Origin: Lachnospiraceae bacterium
GTDB taxonomy: Bacteria; Bacillota; Clostridia; Lachnospirales; Lachnospiraceae
Direction: 5' to 3'
Length of the DNA: 64,000 bases
Assembly (NCBI GenBank): GCA_017394885.1
Contig: JAFPWO010000013.1
Location: 1-64,000, forward strand
Numbering within the stretch: the stretch's first letter is position 1; each line of letters opens with the position of its first letter. This document shows positions 45,901-54,112 of the stretch, piece after piece. Both the position numbers and the translations under genes were made by a program. The notes under the pieces were generated by a model, which worked only from the letters and a program-made list of their open reading frames with translations, was not told the origin of the DNA and ran no database searches.

Positions 45901-48900
45901 GTCCAAAGCCTTTTCGAAGACAGTCCGCATCAGCGATCTGAAAGAAATGCATACCGTCCGCGATCTTGCCGCATTCATGAGCGGCGCGGAGGAAGAAAAG
46001 ACCTACGAGCTGCGGGAAACCTATCCGCTCTCCGGGGTCCAGCAGGGCGTCCTCGTTGAATGCATGTCCAATCCGAATTCGACGCTGTACAATATCCCGA
46101 TCCTGCTGAAGCTCGATCCGTCCGTGGACCTTGCCCGCCTCAAAGATGCCATTACCGCGGCTGTAAACGCGCACCCGTATCTGAAGATGCAGCTGGTCAG
46201 CGGCGAAGACGGCAGCGTCTCCGCAAGGCGCATGGATGACGCGCCGGTCGTGATCGAGGAGAAGGAACTGGATTCTCTGGTCATGGGCTTTGCCGGCCTG
46301 GTCCTGCCGTTCCAGCTGATCGGTGGGCGGCTGTACCGTATCCAGATCCTGCGTGACGCCGCAAACCGTTATCTCTTTATCGACGCGCACCACTTGGTCT
46401 TTGACGGCGAATCCCTCCGCGTCCTGACCGACGACCTGAACCGCGCGTACGAAGGCACTTTGCCGGAGAAGGAACGCTTCACCGGTTTTGAAGCCGCGCT
46501 CAGTGAGCTGGAGCTTCGTAGCAGCCCGAAGTATGAGGAAGCCAAAGCCTATTACAGCAAGCTGCTGGACGGCTTCGATACCGACTGCCTGCCGGTGCGG
46601 GATCAGAACGAACCGGTCGCGGATATCGGCATCCTCTCCTGCCCTCTTCCGCTTCCGAAGGAAAAGCTTGCCGGCTTCCTGCAGGAAAACAAGATTACGG
46701 TGAACGCGCTGCTGAATGCCGCCTTTGCCTATGTGCTGATGAAATACCTGGCCCGGAAGGACTGTGTTTTTACCACTGTATATAACGGCCGCAGCGACTC
46801 CCGCCTGAGCGACGCGGTCGGCATGTTCGTCCATACGCTGCCGGTCGTTCTTTCACAGAGCGAAGGGGAAGGCAGTCTCGAATTCATCCGCCGCACCGGC
46901 GCGCAGCTCCAGAGCAGCATGGCAAACGACCTGTATCCCTTCGCCGAGATCGCGCGGGAATTCGACGTAAAGGCCAATGTCATGTTTGTGTATGAAGGCG
47001 AGCTGGCCGAGAACTTTACGATCGCCGGCAAGCCCGCGGAATCCGTGGTCCTTCCGGCGGATACGCCGAAGGCCGCCATGACCTTCTTCGTCCACGACGC
47101 GCCGGACGGCTTCCGTCTGGAATGCGAATATGAAGCGCAGCACTATCAGCCGTGGAGCATCCGTTCCATGATGGAGAGTCTGGCGCTGACGGTGCAGGCT
47201 TTCCTGCGCGGGGAACGCCTGCAGGATATCTCCCTGCTGACACCGGAAAAGAAGGCGCTGCTGGACGGTTTCAACGCGACCGAAACCGCGTATGAAAGAA
47301 CGGATCTGGTCACGCTTTTCCGGCGCCGCGCGAAAGAATATCCGGACCGCACGGCCGTCATCTATAAAGATACCCGCCTCAGCTACCGCGAAGTGGATGC
47401 GCTCTCCGACCGGATCGCCGCCTACGCGCAGAACCTCGGCATCGGGAATGAAGATGTCATCTCGATCCTGATCCCGCGCGGCGAATACATGGTCACGGCC
47501 ACGCTCGGCGCGTTAAAGTCCGGCGCCGCCTACCAGCCGCTCGATCCGAGCTATCCGCCGGAGCGCCTGAGCTTTATGGTGGAGGACGCCGGCGCGAAAC
47601 TCGTGATCGCCGATGAAGAGCTGCTCGACCGCCTGCCGGACTACCGGGGCCCCGTCCTTCTGCTCAAGGACATCGTCTCGCTGCCGGAAACCGCACCGAA
47701 GGCCTCCGGCCTTACCGCGGAGAGCCTGCTGATCCTGCTCTATACGTCCGGAACCACGGGCAAGCCCAAAGGCGTGATGCTCACCCATGGCAACCTGGTG
47801 AACTTCTGCCACTGGTACCGCGGGCACTACGGCCTGACGGCGGACAGCGTGGTCGCTGCGTACGCCAGCTACGGCTTCGACGCGTGCATGATGGACCTGT
47901 ATACCTCGCTGACCACCGGCGCCGCGGTCTGCATCGTACCGGAGGATATCCGCATCGATCTGCCGGTCCTGAACCGCTACTATACGGAGAACGGAGTCAC
48001 CCACGTCTTCATGACCACGCAGATGGGCCGCATGTTCGCCTCCGAAATGCCGGACAGCCCGATCCGTCACCTTTCCGTGGGCGGGGAAAAACTCGTTCCG
48101 ATCGCGCCGCCTGCCGGGTATACGCTGACGAATATCTACGGGCCGACCGAGTGTACCATCTGCGCGACCACGCAGGAGGTCGATAAACTCTACGACCGCA
48201 TCCCGATCGGCTTTGCCCTCTCCAACTACAAAGTTTATGTGGCTGACGACAGCGGCCATGAGCTCCCGGTCGGAGCCATGGGCGAACTGTATATTGCCGG
48301 GCACGGTGTAGGCCGCGGGTATCTGAATCTTCCCGAGCGGACGGCTCAGTCATTCGTAAAGAATCCCTTCTCCGATGAACCGGGCTTCGAGCGTGCCTTC
48401 CGTACGGGCGATATCGTCCGCCGGCTGGACAACGGCAGCATCGATTTCATCGGCCGCAACGACGGGCAGGTCAAGATCCGCGGCTTCCGCATCGAGTTGG
48501 CGGAGGTCGAAGGCGTGATCCGGGAATACCCGGGAATCAAGGACGTTACGGTCCAGGCCTTCGAGGATGAAAGCTTCGGCGGTAAATACATCGCGGCCTA
48601 TGTGGTCTCCGACGCGCTCATCGAGCCGTCTTCGCTGAACGATTTTATCCGCAGCAAGAAGCCGCCGTATATGGTCCCGGCCGCCATGATGCAGCTGGAC
48701 GCCATCCCGCTCAATCAGAACCAGAAGGTCAATAAGCGGGCCCTGCCCAAACCCGAGCGCCGCGAGGAAAGCCGCAGCTATGAAGAGCCGCGCACGCCGC
48801 TTGAGAAAGAGATCTGTGAGCAGTACGCCTCGATCCTGGGCCTCGAGCGCGTGAGTGCGACCGACAGCTTCTTCGACATCGGCGGCACCTCCATCAGCGC

Positions 48901-50224
48901 CGCCCGGGTCGTCATGTTCGCGATGAACAAGGGTTACTCGATCGTATACAAGGATGTATTCGACAATCCGTCCCCGAGAGAGCTGGCGCGGGTCATCAGC
49001 GGCATCCGCGGGCTGGATAAATCCTCCCAGGCGGCCGACTATGACTACACGGAGATCGACAAGCTGCTGGCATTCAACAGCATAGAGCATGTGGACGAGA
49101 TCTCCCGGAAGCCGCTCGGCAATATCATTCTGGCCGGTGCGACGGGCTTTTTAGGGATCCATGTCCTGCGGGAGTACCTGAACATGTACGACGGCAGTGT
49201 CTACTGCCTCATCCGCCGCGGCACTTTCGATACGCCGGAAATGCGGATGATGGCCATGCTGATGTACTATTTCGGCGATACGATGGAGGGTCTCTTCGGG
49301 AAGCGGATCTTCTGCGTGGAAGGCGATATTACGGATAAAAAAGAACTGGAGCTGCTGGATCCCATTGACGCCTCCACCGTGATCAACTGCGCGGCGTGCG
49401 TCAAGCACTTTGCCAACGACGACATTCTGGACCGCATCAATTTCCACGGGGTCGAAAACCTGGCGGAAATGTGCGTACGCAGCGGCAAGCGCCTGATCCA
49501 GATCTCAACGCTTTCCGTCGCCGGAGAAATGGACCGCGACCAGATGCAGACGCTGTACGAGAACAAACTATATTTCGGACAGAACACGGATAACGACTAC
49601 GTCCGCACCAAGTTCCTGGCGGAACGCGCGATCCTTGAGTCCAGAGTGCGGGACGGGCTCGACGCCTGCATCATCCGGGTCGGGAATCTTATGAGCCGCT
49701 ACACGGACGGGGAATTCCAGATCAACTTCCTGACCAACGCCTTTATGCGTTCGCTCTGGGCCTATAAGAACCTCGGGCAGTGCCCGGTCACCGCGCTCGA
49801 GCAGCCGGTGGAATTCTCTCCCATCGACTCTACGGCGCAGGCCGTGCTCACGCTGGCCGGCGCGGACAAGCGCTTCAGCGTTTTCCATGCCAACAATGAT
49901 CATGCCGTGACTATGGCGGACGTGCTGAGCATCATGAAGGAAAGCGGGCTGGAGATCGAGATCGTTCCGGCGGCGCAGTTTGCCGAGACGCTGCAGGAAG
50001 CTTCAAAGCAGGCCGGCGAAAGCGAAGCCGTTATCAGTATGGTGGCCTATGCCAACAAGGAAGGCGATAAGATCGCGCTTGTCGGGGCCAACCACCGCTT
50101 CACGACCAACGCGCTGTACCGCTGCGGCTTCAAGTGGCCGATCATCGACGATTCCTACCTCCGGAAATCGATCTGGGCGCTGGATTCCCTCGGCTTCTTC
50201 AATCTGGAAGGATACCGCAGTTAA
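42980..50224 (+). CDS. Two-module nonribosomal peptide synthetase, C-A-T-C-A-T-R
   Basis: The 2414-residue protein has, in order: a condensation domain (HHLICDG near 130), an adenylation domain (LLYTSGTTGTPKG near 581), a carrier (GMSSIAAM, Ser near 962), a second condensation domain (HHLVFDG near 1137), adenylation domain (LLYTSGTTGKPKG near 1586) and carrier (GGTSISAA near 1968), and a thioester reductase (LAGATGFLG near 2050, catalytic YVRTK). It should join two amino acids, perhaps with an N-acyl group from the first C domain, and release the product as an aldehyde with NAD(P)H. By comparison with GrsA the pocket codes read DAMFYGFVLK and DAMFSGIICK, which I cannot assign. AAGGAG precedes ATG 42980. 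No phosphopantetheinyl transferase lies nearby. Confidence 0.95.
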   Translation: MNHSEKTPLSHIQYGLYIECTDHPESTLYNLPYLGRFAEAVDPQEFKSAVEQMIAAHPALNYILTEDNEGTVCQMPDDEPLIVSVQKLSDEAFAEVRKTLVRPFDLHGGKLARFEIYETPSDLYFFEDLHHLICDGQTLRIMAVDIGRALRGEAVPEEGKSFAEIIREDFAWEESEEAQAAAAYWKGIVNGAETGCLPEQDVWDAAPAQGWITRDFPLEEDRFAALRTAVGFSTSAFFTAAAAYTAHVFTGRDDILLNTIYNGRTPETAGTCGMMVRTMPFRLNLEGMTGRDALLGASDSQLAASRLHSRYSYLKLAEEYGLKSEFEFAYQRDYSLTPLAEGARLEVERIYDAAHIEASPLLLEIFMLGPGKYRAHLGYRKDLYSDAWGQSFIDTYLQIVRELLEKEDLKALDLLSEEELALQDRFNATETPYDESGIVTQFRRRAKEDPDRTCVISANGSYTYGEIDRMSDAVAAYLQEKGAGSGKVVSILIPRNEYMAIGSLGALKAGAAYQPLDPSYPEARLQFMMENASAALLIADEALLGKVPDYTGPVLLTKEIPSLPAGSPQGEPGPEDLFILLYTSGTTGTPKGVMLLHRNLSAFVGWIKNYMSMDKDCVTAAYASFGFDANMMDMYPILTAGGTLCVIPEEIRLDLNAINRFFDEHGVTHCFMTTQVGRQFAMAYEGKSLRHLYVGGETLVPIDPSGFSFTLHNFYGPTECTVLITAGIVDKKYHRVPIGKVVDNVKLYVADRYGRRMPLYAPGELWAAGKRVGKGYLELPEKTAEAFIPNPFTQQKDYERVYRTGDVVRLLSDGNIDFIGRNDSQVKVRGFRIELTEVEGVIRDFPGIRDATVQAFADESTGMKYLAAYVVSDEPVDVSALNAFIRERKPPYMVPSVTMQLDTIPLTQNQKVNKRALPQPKRTVQEYTKPENESQQKAFDCAAEALGHRDFGVDTDLEEAGMSSIAAMRLNVLLSKAFSKTVRISDLKEMHTVRDLAAFMSGAEEEKTYELRETYPLSGVQQGVLVECMSNPNSTLYNIPILLKLDPSVDLARLKDAITAAVNAHPYLKMQLVSGEDGSVSARRMDDAPVVIEEKELDSLVMGFAGLVLPFQLIGGRLYRIQILRDAANRYLFIDAHHLVFDGESLRVLTDDLNRAYEGTLPEKERFTGFEAALSELELRSSPKYEEAKAYYSKLLDGFDTDCLPVRDQNEPVADIGILSCPLPLPKEKLAGFLQENKITVNALLNAAFAYVLMKYLARKDCVFTTVYNGRSDSRLSDAVGMFVHTLPVVLSQSEGEGSLEFIRRTGAQLQSSMANDLYPFAEIAREFDVKANVMFVYEGELAENFTIAGKPAESVVLPADTPKAAMTFFVHDAPDGFRLECEYEAQHYQPWSIRSMMESLALTVQAFLRGERLQDISLLTPEKKALLDGFNATETAYERTDLVTLFRRRAKEYPDRTAVIYKDTRLSYREVDALSDRIAAYAQNLGIGNEDVISILIPRGEYMVTATLGALKSGAAYQPLDPSYPPERLSFMVEDAGAKLVIADEELLDRLPDYRGPVLLLKDIVSLPETAPKASGLTAESLLILLYTSGTTGKPKGVMLTHGNLVNFCHWYRGHYGLTADSVVAAYASYGFDACMMDLYTSLTTGAAVCIVPEDIRIDLPVLNRYYTENGVTHVFMTTQMGRMFASEMPDSPIRHLSVGGEKLVPIAPPAGYTLTNIYGPTECTICATTQEVDKLYDRIPIGFALSNYKVYVADDSGHELPVGAMGELYIAGHGVGRGYLNLPERTAQSFVKNPFSDEPGFERAFRTGDIVRRLDNGSIDFIGRNDGQVKIRGFRIELAEVEGVIREYPGIKDVTVQAFEDESFGGKYIAAYVVSDALIEPSSLNDFIRSKKPPYMVPAAMMQLDAIPLNQNQKVNKRALPKPERREESRSYEEPRTPLEKEICEQYASILGLERVSATDSFFDIGGTSISAARVVMFAMNKGYSIVYKDVFDNPSPRELARVISGIRGLDKSSQAADYDYTEIDKLLAFNSIEHVDEISRKPLGNIILAGATGFLGIHVLREYLNMYDGSVYCLIRRGTFDTPEMRMMAMLMYYFGDTMEGLFGKRIFCVEGDITDKKELELLDPIDASTVINCAACVKHFANDDILDRINFHGVENLAEMCVRSGKRLIQISTLSVAGEMDRDQMQTLYENKLYFGQNTDNDYVRTKFLAERAILESRVRDGLDACIIRVGNLMSRYTDGEFQINFLTNAFMRSLWAYKNLGQCPVTALEQPVEFSPIDSTAQAVLTLAGADKRFSVFHANNDHAVTMADVLSIMKESGLEIEIVPAAQFAETLQEASKQAGESEAVISMVAYANKEGDKIALVGANHRFTTNALYRCGFKWPIIDDSYLRKSIWALDSLGFFNLEGYRS

Positions 50225-50240
50225 CCTTCCGGACCCACGC

Positions 50241-50274
50241 GAAAAGGGCTGTCCTCACGGACAGCCCCTTTTTC
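50241..50274. terminator. Bidirectional terminator after the NRPS gene
   Basis: GGGCTGTCC (50246-50254), TCAC loop, GGACAGCCC (50259-50267), flanked by A4 and T5. It serves the convergent NRPS and aminotransferase genes. Confidence 0.9.
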
Positions 50275-50283
50275 TGATATACG

Positions 50284-51465
50284 TTATTTTTTCCGAAGCT
50301 CTTCCACCGCTTCCTTCATGCGCCGGCATCCTTCCACGATATTTTCATAACTGTTGGCAAAAGACATCCTGAGATATCCTTCTCCGCCGGGGCCGAAGAC
50401 ATCGCCCGGTACGAGCGCGATCTTCGCATGATCCAGCAGATAATCCGCCAGATCAGCGGATCTCATTCCCAGTGCCTTTCCGTTGATGAAGATATAAAAC
50501 GCTCCCTTCGGCTTCAGACAGGAAAGGCCGGGGATCCGGTTGATGGCTTCCACCGCGCAGTCACGGCGCCGGGTATACTCCCTGACCATCTCTTTCACCT
50601 CATCGCCTTCTTCATTCAACGCGGCAACGGAAGCGTCCTGACAGAAAGAGACCGCGCAGGTGGAGTTATGCTGGTGAAACTTATTGATGGCCGGGACAAA
50701 ATCAGCCGGTGCCGCCACATACCCGACCCGCCAGCCGGTCATGGAATAGGCTTTCGACATTCCGTTCAGCGTGAAGGTCCGTTCCTTCATCCCGGGCAGC
50801 GATCCGATACTGGTGTGCTTTTCTCCGTCATAGATCAGCCGTTCGTAGACCTCATCGGAGATCACGTACAGGTCATTTTCTATGACGATCTCCGCCAGCC
50901 CCTGCAGGGTCTCCCTCCGCAGTATGCTGCCGGTCGGATTATTCGGGGTCACGATAACGATCGCGCGGGTCCTGGATGTGATCTTCGAACGGATCTCTTC
51001 CAGATCCGGCTGATATTCCTTTTCTTCTCTCAGCTCGTACGGTACGGGGACCGCATTCAGCAGATTCGGCACATTGATATAATTCATCCAAACCGGATCC
51101 GGCACCAGCAGTTCTTCTCCCTCATCCAGGATCGTGGCCAGCACCGCGAAAACGGCTTCGGAAAGGCCTGCCGTGATCACGATCTCCTCCGCTTCATAAT
51201 CCAGACCGTTTTCGCGCTTCAGTTTCCCGGCTACGGCCTGACGCAGTTCCATCGTCCCGAAATTGGAGGTATAAAAAACATGCCCTGCGTTCAGACTCTC
51301 GATCGCGGCTTTCTTGATATATTCCGGCGTATCGAAATCCGGCCGTCCGATCTCAAAATGAAGGACCGTTTCCCCGTTTCGTTCCATAGCCAGCGCTTTT
51401 TCATTGACTTTTCGGATCCCGGACGGAGCCATCCTGTCCATACGGGAAGCAATTCTGACCGTCAT
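50284..51465 (-). CDS. Class I/II PLP aminotransferase (AspC-like)
   Basis: The 393-residue protein is a fold-type I aminotransferase: GRPDFDTPE near 40, TPNNPTGSIL, SDEVYERLIYDGE and PLP-binding Lys in NGMSKAYSMTGWRVGY. It transfers an amino group from an amino acid to a 2-oxo acid. Specificity is not readable. It lies 19 bases after the VanX-like gene on the same strand. It could supply an amino acid to the NRPS, though the two are only neighbours and convergent. Confidence 0.9.
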   Translation of the reverse strand: MTVRIASRMDRMAPSGIRKVNEKALAMERNGETVLHFEIGRPDFDTPEYIKKAAIESLNAGHVFYTSNFGTMELRQAVAGKLKRENGLDYEAEEIVITAGLSEAVFAVLATILDEGEELLVPDPVWMNYINVPNLLNAVPVPYELREEKEYQPDLEEIRSKITSRTRAIVIVTPNNPTGSILRRETLQGLAEIVIENDLYVISDEVYERLIYDGEKHTSIGSLPGMKERTFTLNGMSKAYSMTGWRVGYVAAPADFVPAINKFHQHNSTCAVSFCQDASVAALNEEGDEVKEMVREYTRRRDCAVEAINRIPGLSCLKPKGAFYIFINGKALGMRSADLADYLLDHAKIALVPGDVFGPGGEGYLRMSFANSYENIVEGCRRMKEAVEELRKK

Positions 51466-51484
51466 ACTGTCCTCCTTCGCTTCA

Positions 51485-52147
51485 TTATTGTCTCTTCAGA
51501 TACTCCGAAGACACCGGAAACTCAAAATAGGTGTCCGGATAGGGTTCGTCCTTCAGCGAGAAATGCCACCACTCGCAGCCGATCGGCTGAAAGCCGTTCC
51601 GGACCATGGTCTTGCGCAGCAGCATCCGGTTATCATACTGCTCCGGCGTGATCCCGGTATAATCCGGATGCGAGACCTCACTGAACAGATCAAACGGGCT
51701 GCCCATATCCACTTCTTTGCCGGTCGCCATCTCGAGCAAAGTCAGATCCACCGCGCTGCCGCGGCTGTGGCTGGACATTTTCGCAATATACCCTTTATCA
51801 AACAATTCTTCCTTGTCCAGATCCGGATAGAAAAACGGTTTCATCCGCAGATCCAGATCCTCGATCCCCCACAGCACAAAATGACGGACCGCACGGGCCG
51901 GCCGGTACGCATCGAAGATCTTCAGCCGATATCCCTGCGCGTTCAGTTCATAGCTGACCTGCTTAAGGGCTCTCGCGGCCTCGATCGTAAGCAGCGCACA
52001 GGGCTCTTCATAGCCGTCGATCCGGTCCCCGATAAAATTGTACGTGGTATAATACCGGATCTCCTGGATGATCCCCGGGATATAATCCGCCAGCAGGACA
52101 AAGCCGGACGGATCCATCGTAACCTTCTGTTTATAATCTGCTTCCAT
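51485..52147 (-). CDS. D-Ala-D-Ala dipeptidase (VanX/DdpX family)
   Basis: The 220-residue protein has the VanX motifs: His127 and Asp134 in SSHSRGSAVDLTL, Glu192 and His195 in EWWHF (zinc ligands and catalytic Glu), and substrate-contacting Arg82 in YRPARA. It cleaves D-alanyl-D-alanine and similar dipeptides. There is no vanHA or vanRS pair next to it, so I read it as a cell-wall dipeptide recycling enzyme and not as glycopeptide resistance. It lies upstream of the aminotransferase, which may process the released D-Ala or related amino acid. Confidence 0.92.
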   Translation of the reverse strand: MEADYKQKVTMDPSGFVLLADYIPGIIQEIRYYTTYNFIGDRIDGYEEPCALLTIEAARALKQVSYELNAQGYRLKIFDAYRPARAVRHFVLWGIEDLDLRMKPFFYPDLDKEELFDKGYIAKMSSHSRGSAVDLTLLEMATGKEVDMGSPFDLFSEVSHPDYTGITPEQYDNRMLLRKTMVRNGFQPIGCEWWHFSLKDEPYPDTYFEFPVSSEYLKRQ

Positions 52148-52168
52148 ATCCTTGCCTCTCCCGGTCTT

Positions 52169-52197
52169 ATTGAATCAGGTTTCCGTCGAAAATTCAA
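52169..52197 (-). promoter_or_regulatory. Promoter of the VanX-like gene
   Basis: Minus-strand TTGAAT (52192-52197), 17 bases, TTCAAT (52169-52174), 22 bases before the ATG. Confidence 0.5.
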
Positions 52198-52224
52198 GCA
52201 TTTTCCGGGATCGGAGCATTCTTC

Positions 52225-52254
52225 TTGACGGATAAAAGCCCGGCGGGCTATAAT
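52225..52254 (+). promoter_or_regulatory. Promoter of the HD-domain gene
   Basis: TTGACG (52225-52230), 18 bases, perfect TATAAT (52249-52254). The spacer is GC-rich. Confidence 0.7.
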
Positions 52255-52316
52255 TCAGGCAGGATCCGGCCCGGCGCGCACGCCGCGCCTTTTGCCGCAC
52301 AGGAAGGATTGTTATC

Positions 52317-52874
52317 ATGGAACCGAGGGAATTTCTGGATATTTTACATGTTGCCGAGCGGCTCAAAGATACGCCGCGCCACTGCACCAGCTCCAAAGGG
52401 AGAGTGGAGAGCGTGGCGGAACACAGCTGGCGGGTGTCGCTCATGGCTTTTCTGCTGACACACGAGTTTCCGGAACTGGACACCGGCAGGGTCATCCGGA
52501 TGTGCCTGATCCACGATCTGGGCGAATGCTTTACCGGCGATATCCCGGTGTTTCAGAAGACCGCGAGGGACAGCGAGCGGGAAGACGCCTTGCTTTACGA
52601 CTGGGTCCGCTCTCTTCCGTCTGCCATCTCGAAAGAAATGACGGCGCTTTACGCGGAGATGAACGCGCAGGAAACGGCAGAGGCGAAGCTGTATAAGTCG
52701 CTGGATAAGCTCGAGGCGGTGATCCAGCACAATGAATCTCCGCTGGAGACCTGGGAGCCGCACGAATATCCGCTGAACAAGAGTTATGCCTTTGATACGG
52801 TCGCCTGGTCCGGATGGCTGAGCCGCCTGCGGGAAGAAATCTATGCGGATACGTTACGAAAAATCGGGGAGTGA
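52317..52874 (+). CDS. HD domain phosphohydrolase (YfbR-like)
   Basis: The 185-residue protein has the HD pattern of YfbR-type 5'-deoxynucleotidases: RHCTSSKGRVESVAEHSWRV near 20-39, LIHDLGECFTGDIPVF near 72-87 with the HD pair, and a downstream Asp in LDKLEAVIQH. It probably hydrolyses a nucleotide monophosphate with a divalent metal. It is a single gene with its own promoter, and a strong terminator overlaps its stop codon. Confidence 0.85.
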   Translation: MEPREFLDILHVAERLKDTPRHCTSSKGRVESVAEHSWRVSLMAFLLTHEFPELDTGRVIRMCLIHDLGECFTGDIPVFQKTARDSEREDALLYDWVRSLPSAISKEMTALYAEMNAQETAEAKLYKSLDKLEAVIQHNESPLETWEPHEYPLNKSYAFDTVAWSGWLSRLREEIYADTLRKIGE

Positions 52875-52891
52875 GCCACTCCCCGGTTTTT
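52861..52891. terminator. Terminator overlapping the HD gene stop codon
   Basis: CGGGGAGTG (52865-52873), AGC loop, CACTCCCCG (52877-52885), then GTTTTTC; on the minus strand ATTTTTC follows. It serves the convergent HD and aminotransferase genes. Confidence 0.88.
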
Positions 52892-52914
52892 CTTTCTCTG
52901 TTTCTTTTTCTGTT

Positions 52915-54096
52915 TTACTGTTCTTCGATCAGTTCTTTAAAGACCGGCAGGCTCCGCTCCAGCATCTCATAGGATACGCAGGTACTGATCCGCAGATAAT
53001 CCGGGCAGCCGAAGTCATTGCCCGGGACGATCAACAGATTCTTCGCCTTAGCCCCGTCGGAAAATGCCTGCGCGTCGCCGCCCGGCGCTTTCACAAACAT
53101 GTAGAACGCTCCCTGCGGTTTGACGCATTCGTAGCCGTAGGAAGTCAGCGCATCATACAGCCGCATCCGGTTTTTATCATAGACCCGCATATCCGGCCGA
53201 ACGCCCGCGCAGAGCGCGACTACCCGCTGCTGCAGGGACGGCGCGCACACATGGCCGATCGAACGGGCCGCGCCCATGATCGCGTCCATGAGCGGGATCT
53301 CATCGGTGCAGGTATCGGCCACCAGCACGTAACCGATCCGTTCGCCGGGCACGGAAAGCGCCTTGGAGAAGGAATAGCAGACGATGGTGTCCGGGTAGAT
53401 GGACGGAATGAAGGGGACCACGGCGTCATCATAGACCAGCTCGCGGTAGGGCTCGTCGGAGATAATATAGATCGGATGCCCCACCTCCTCTTCTTTCCTT
53501 CTGAGAAGGCCGGCCAGCTTTTCCAGCGTCTCCTGCGAATAGATCACACCGGTCGGATTGTTGGGAGAATTGACGATCACCGCCTGGGTATGGGCTGTGA
53601 TCCGCTTCTCCAGCTCCGTAAAATTGATCTGGAAATGAGGGCGGTCCGGCGGAACGATCACGAGCTTCGCACCGTTCGGTTCCACGTAGACCCGATATTC
53701 CGGGAAGAAGGGAGCGAGCGCGATGATCTCCGACCCCGGGACCGCCAGCGCGCGTACGGCAGAAACCACCGCCGGCGCCGCGCCGCAGGTAAAGAAGATA
53801 TTGAAGTTCGTCAGCTTCGTCCCGTAGCGTTTATTCAGATCGTCGGTCACCATATCGCGCAGGCTGGCATTGCCCGAAGAGGAGGTGTAGCCGTGGACCG
53901 TGATGCTGTCCAGCTTTTCCACCGCGTCGATAATGGCGGTATTGACTTCCTCCGGCGCCGGAATCGAAGGATTGCCGATCGAAAAGTCAAACACGTTTTC
54001 CTTCCCGACGATGGCCGCCTGCTGCTTGCCGTATTCAAACAATTCCCGGATACAGGAGCGGTGACGCCCCATTTCACGCATGGATTCGTTGATCAT
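52915..54096 (-). CDS. PLP aminotransferase of the aromatic amino acid fermentation cluster
   Basis: The 393-residue protein is a class I/II aminotransferase (SIGNPSIPAPEEV, NSPNNPTGVIYS, SDEPYRELVYDD, PLP Lys in SFSKALSVPGERIGY). It is the last gene of an operon with a CoA-transferase and IorAB. The likely reaction is transamination of Phe, Tyr or Trp to an arylpyruvate, which IorAB oxidises to arylacetyl-CoA. The substrate is inferred from context and not from the active site. Confidence 0.88.
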   Translation of the reverse strand: MINESMREMGRHRSCIRELFEYGKQQAAIVGKENVFDFSIGNPSIPAPEEVNTAIIDAVEKLDSITVHGYTSSSGNASLRDMVTDDLNKRYGTKLTNFNIFFTCGAAPAVVSAVRALAVPGSEIIALAPFFPEYRVYVEPNGAKLVIVPPDRPHFQINFTELEKRITAHTQAVIVNSPNNPTGVIYSQETLEKLAGLLRRKEEEVGHPIYIISDEPYRELVYDDAVVPFIPSIYPDTIVCYSFSKALSVPGERIGYVLVADTCTDEIPLMDAIMGAARSIGHVCAPSLQQRVVALCAGVRPDMRVYDKNRMRLYDALTSYGYECVKPQGAFYMFVKAPGGDAQAFSDGAKAKNLLIVPGNDFGCPDYLRISTCVSYEMLERSLPVFKELIEEQ

Positions 54097-54112
54097 TGTA
54101 TGTTTTCCTCCC

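Noticed and set aside
44204..46834. An 876-codon open frame on the minus strand inside the NRPS gene
   Set aside because: It is the antisense of conserved A, T and C domain motifs and has no recognisable domain or ribosome binding site.
51485..52147. Vancomycin resistance locus
   Set aside because: Only a VanX-like dipeptidase is present. There is no VanH, VanA-type ligase or VanRS pair next to it.
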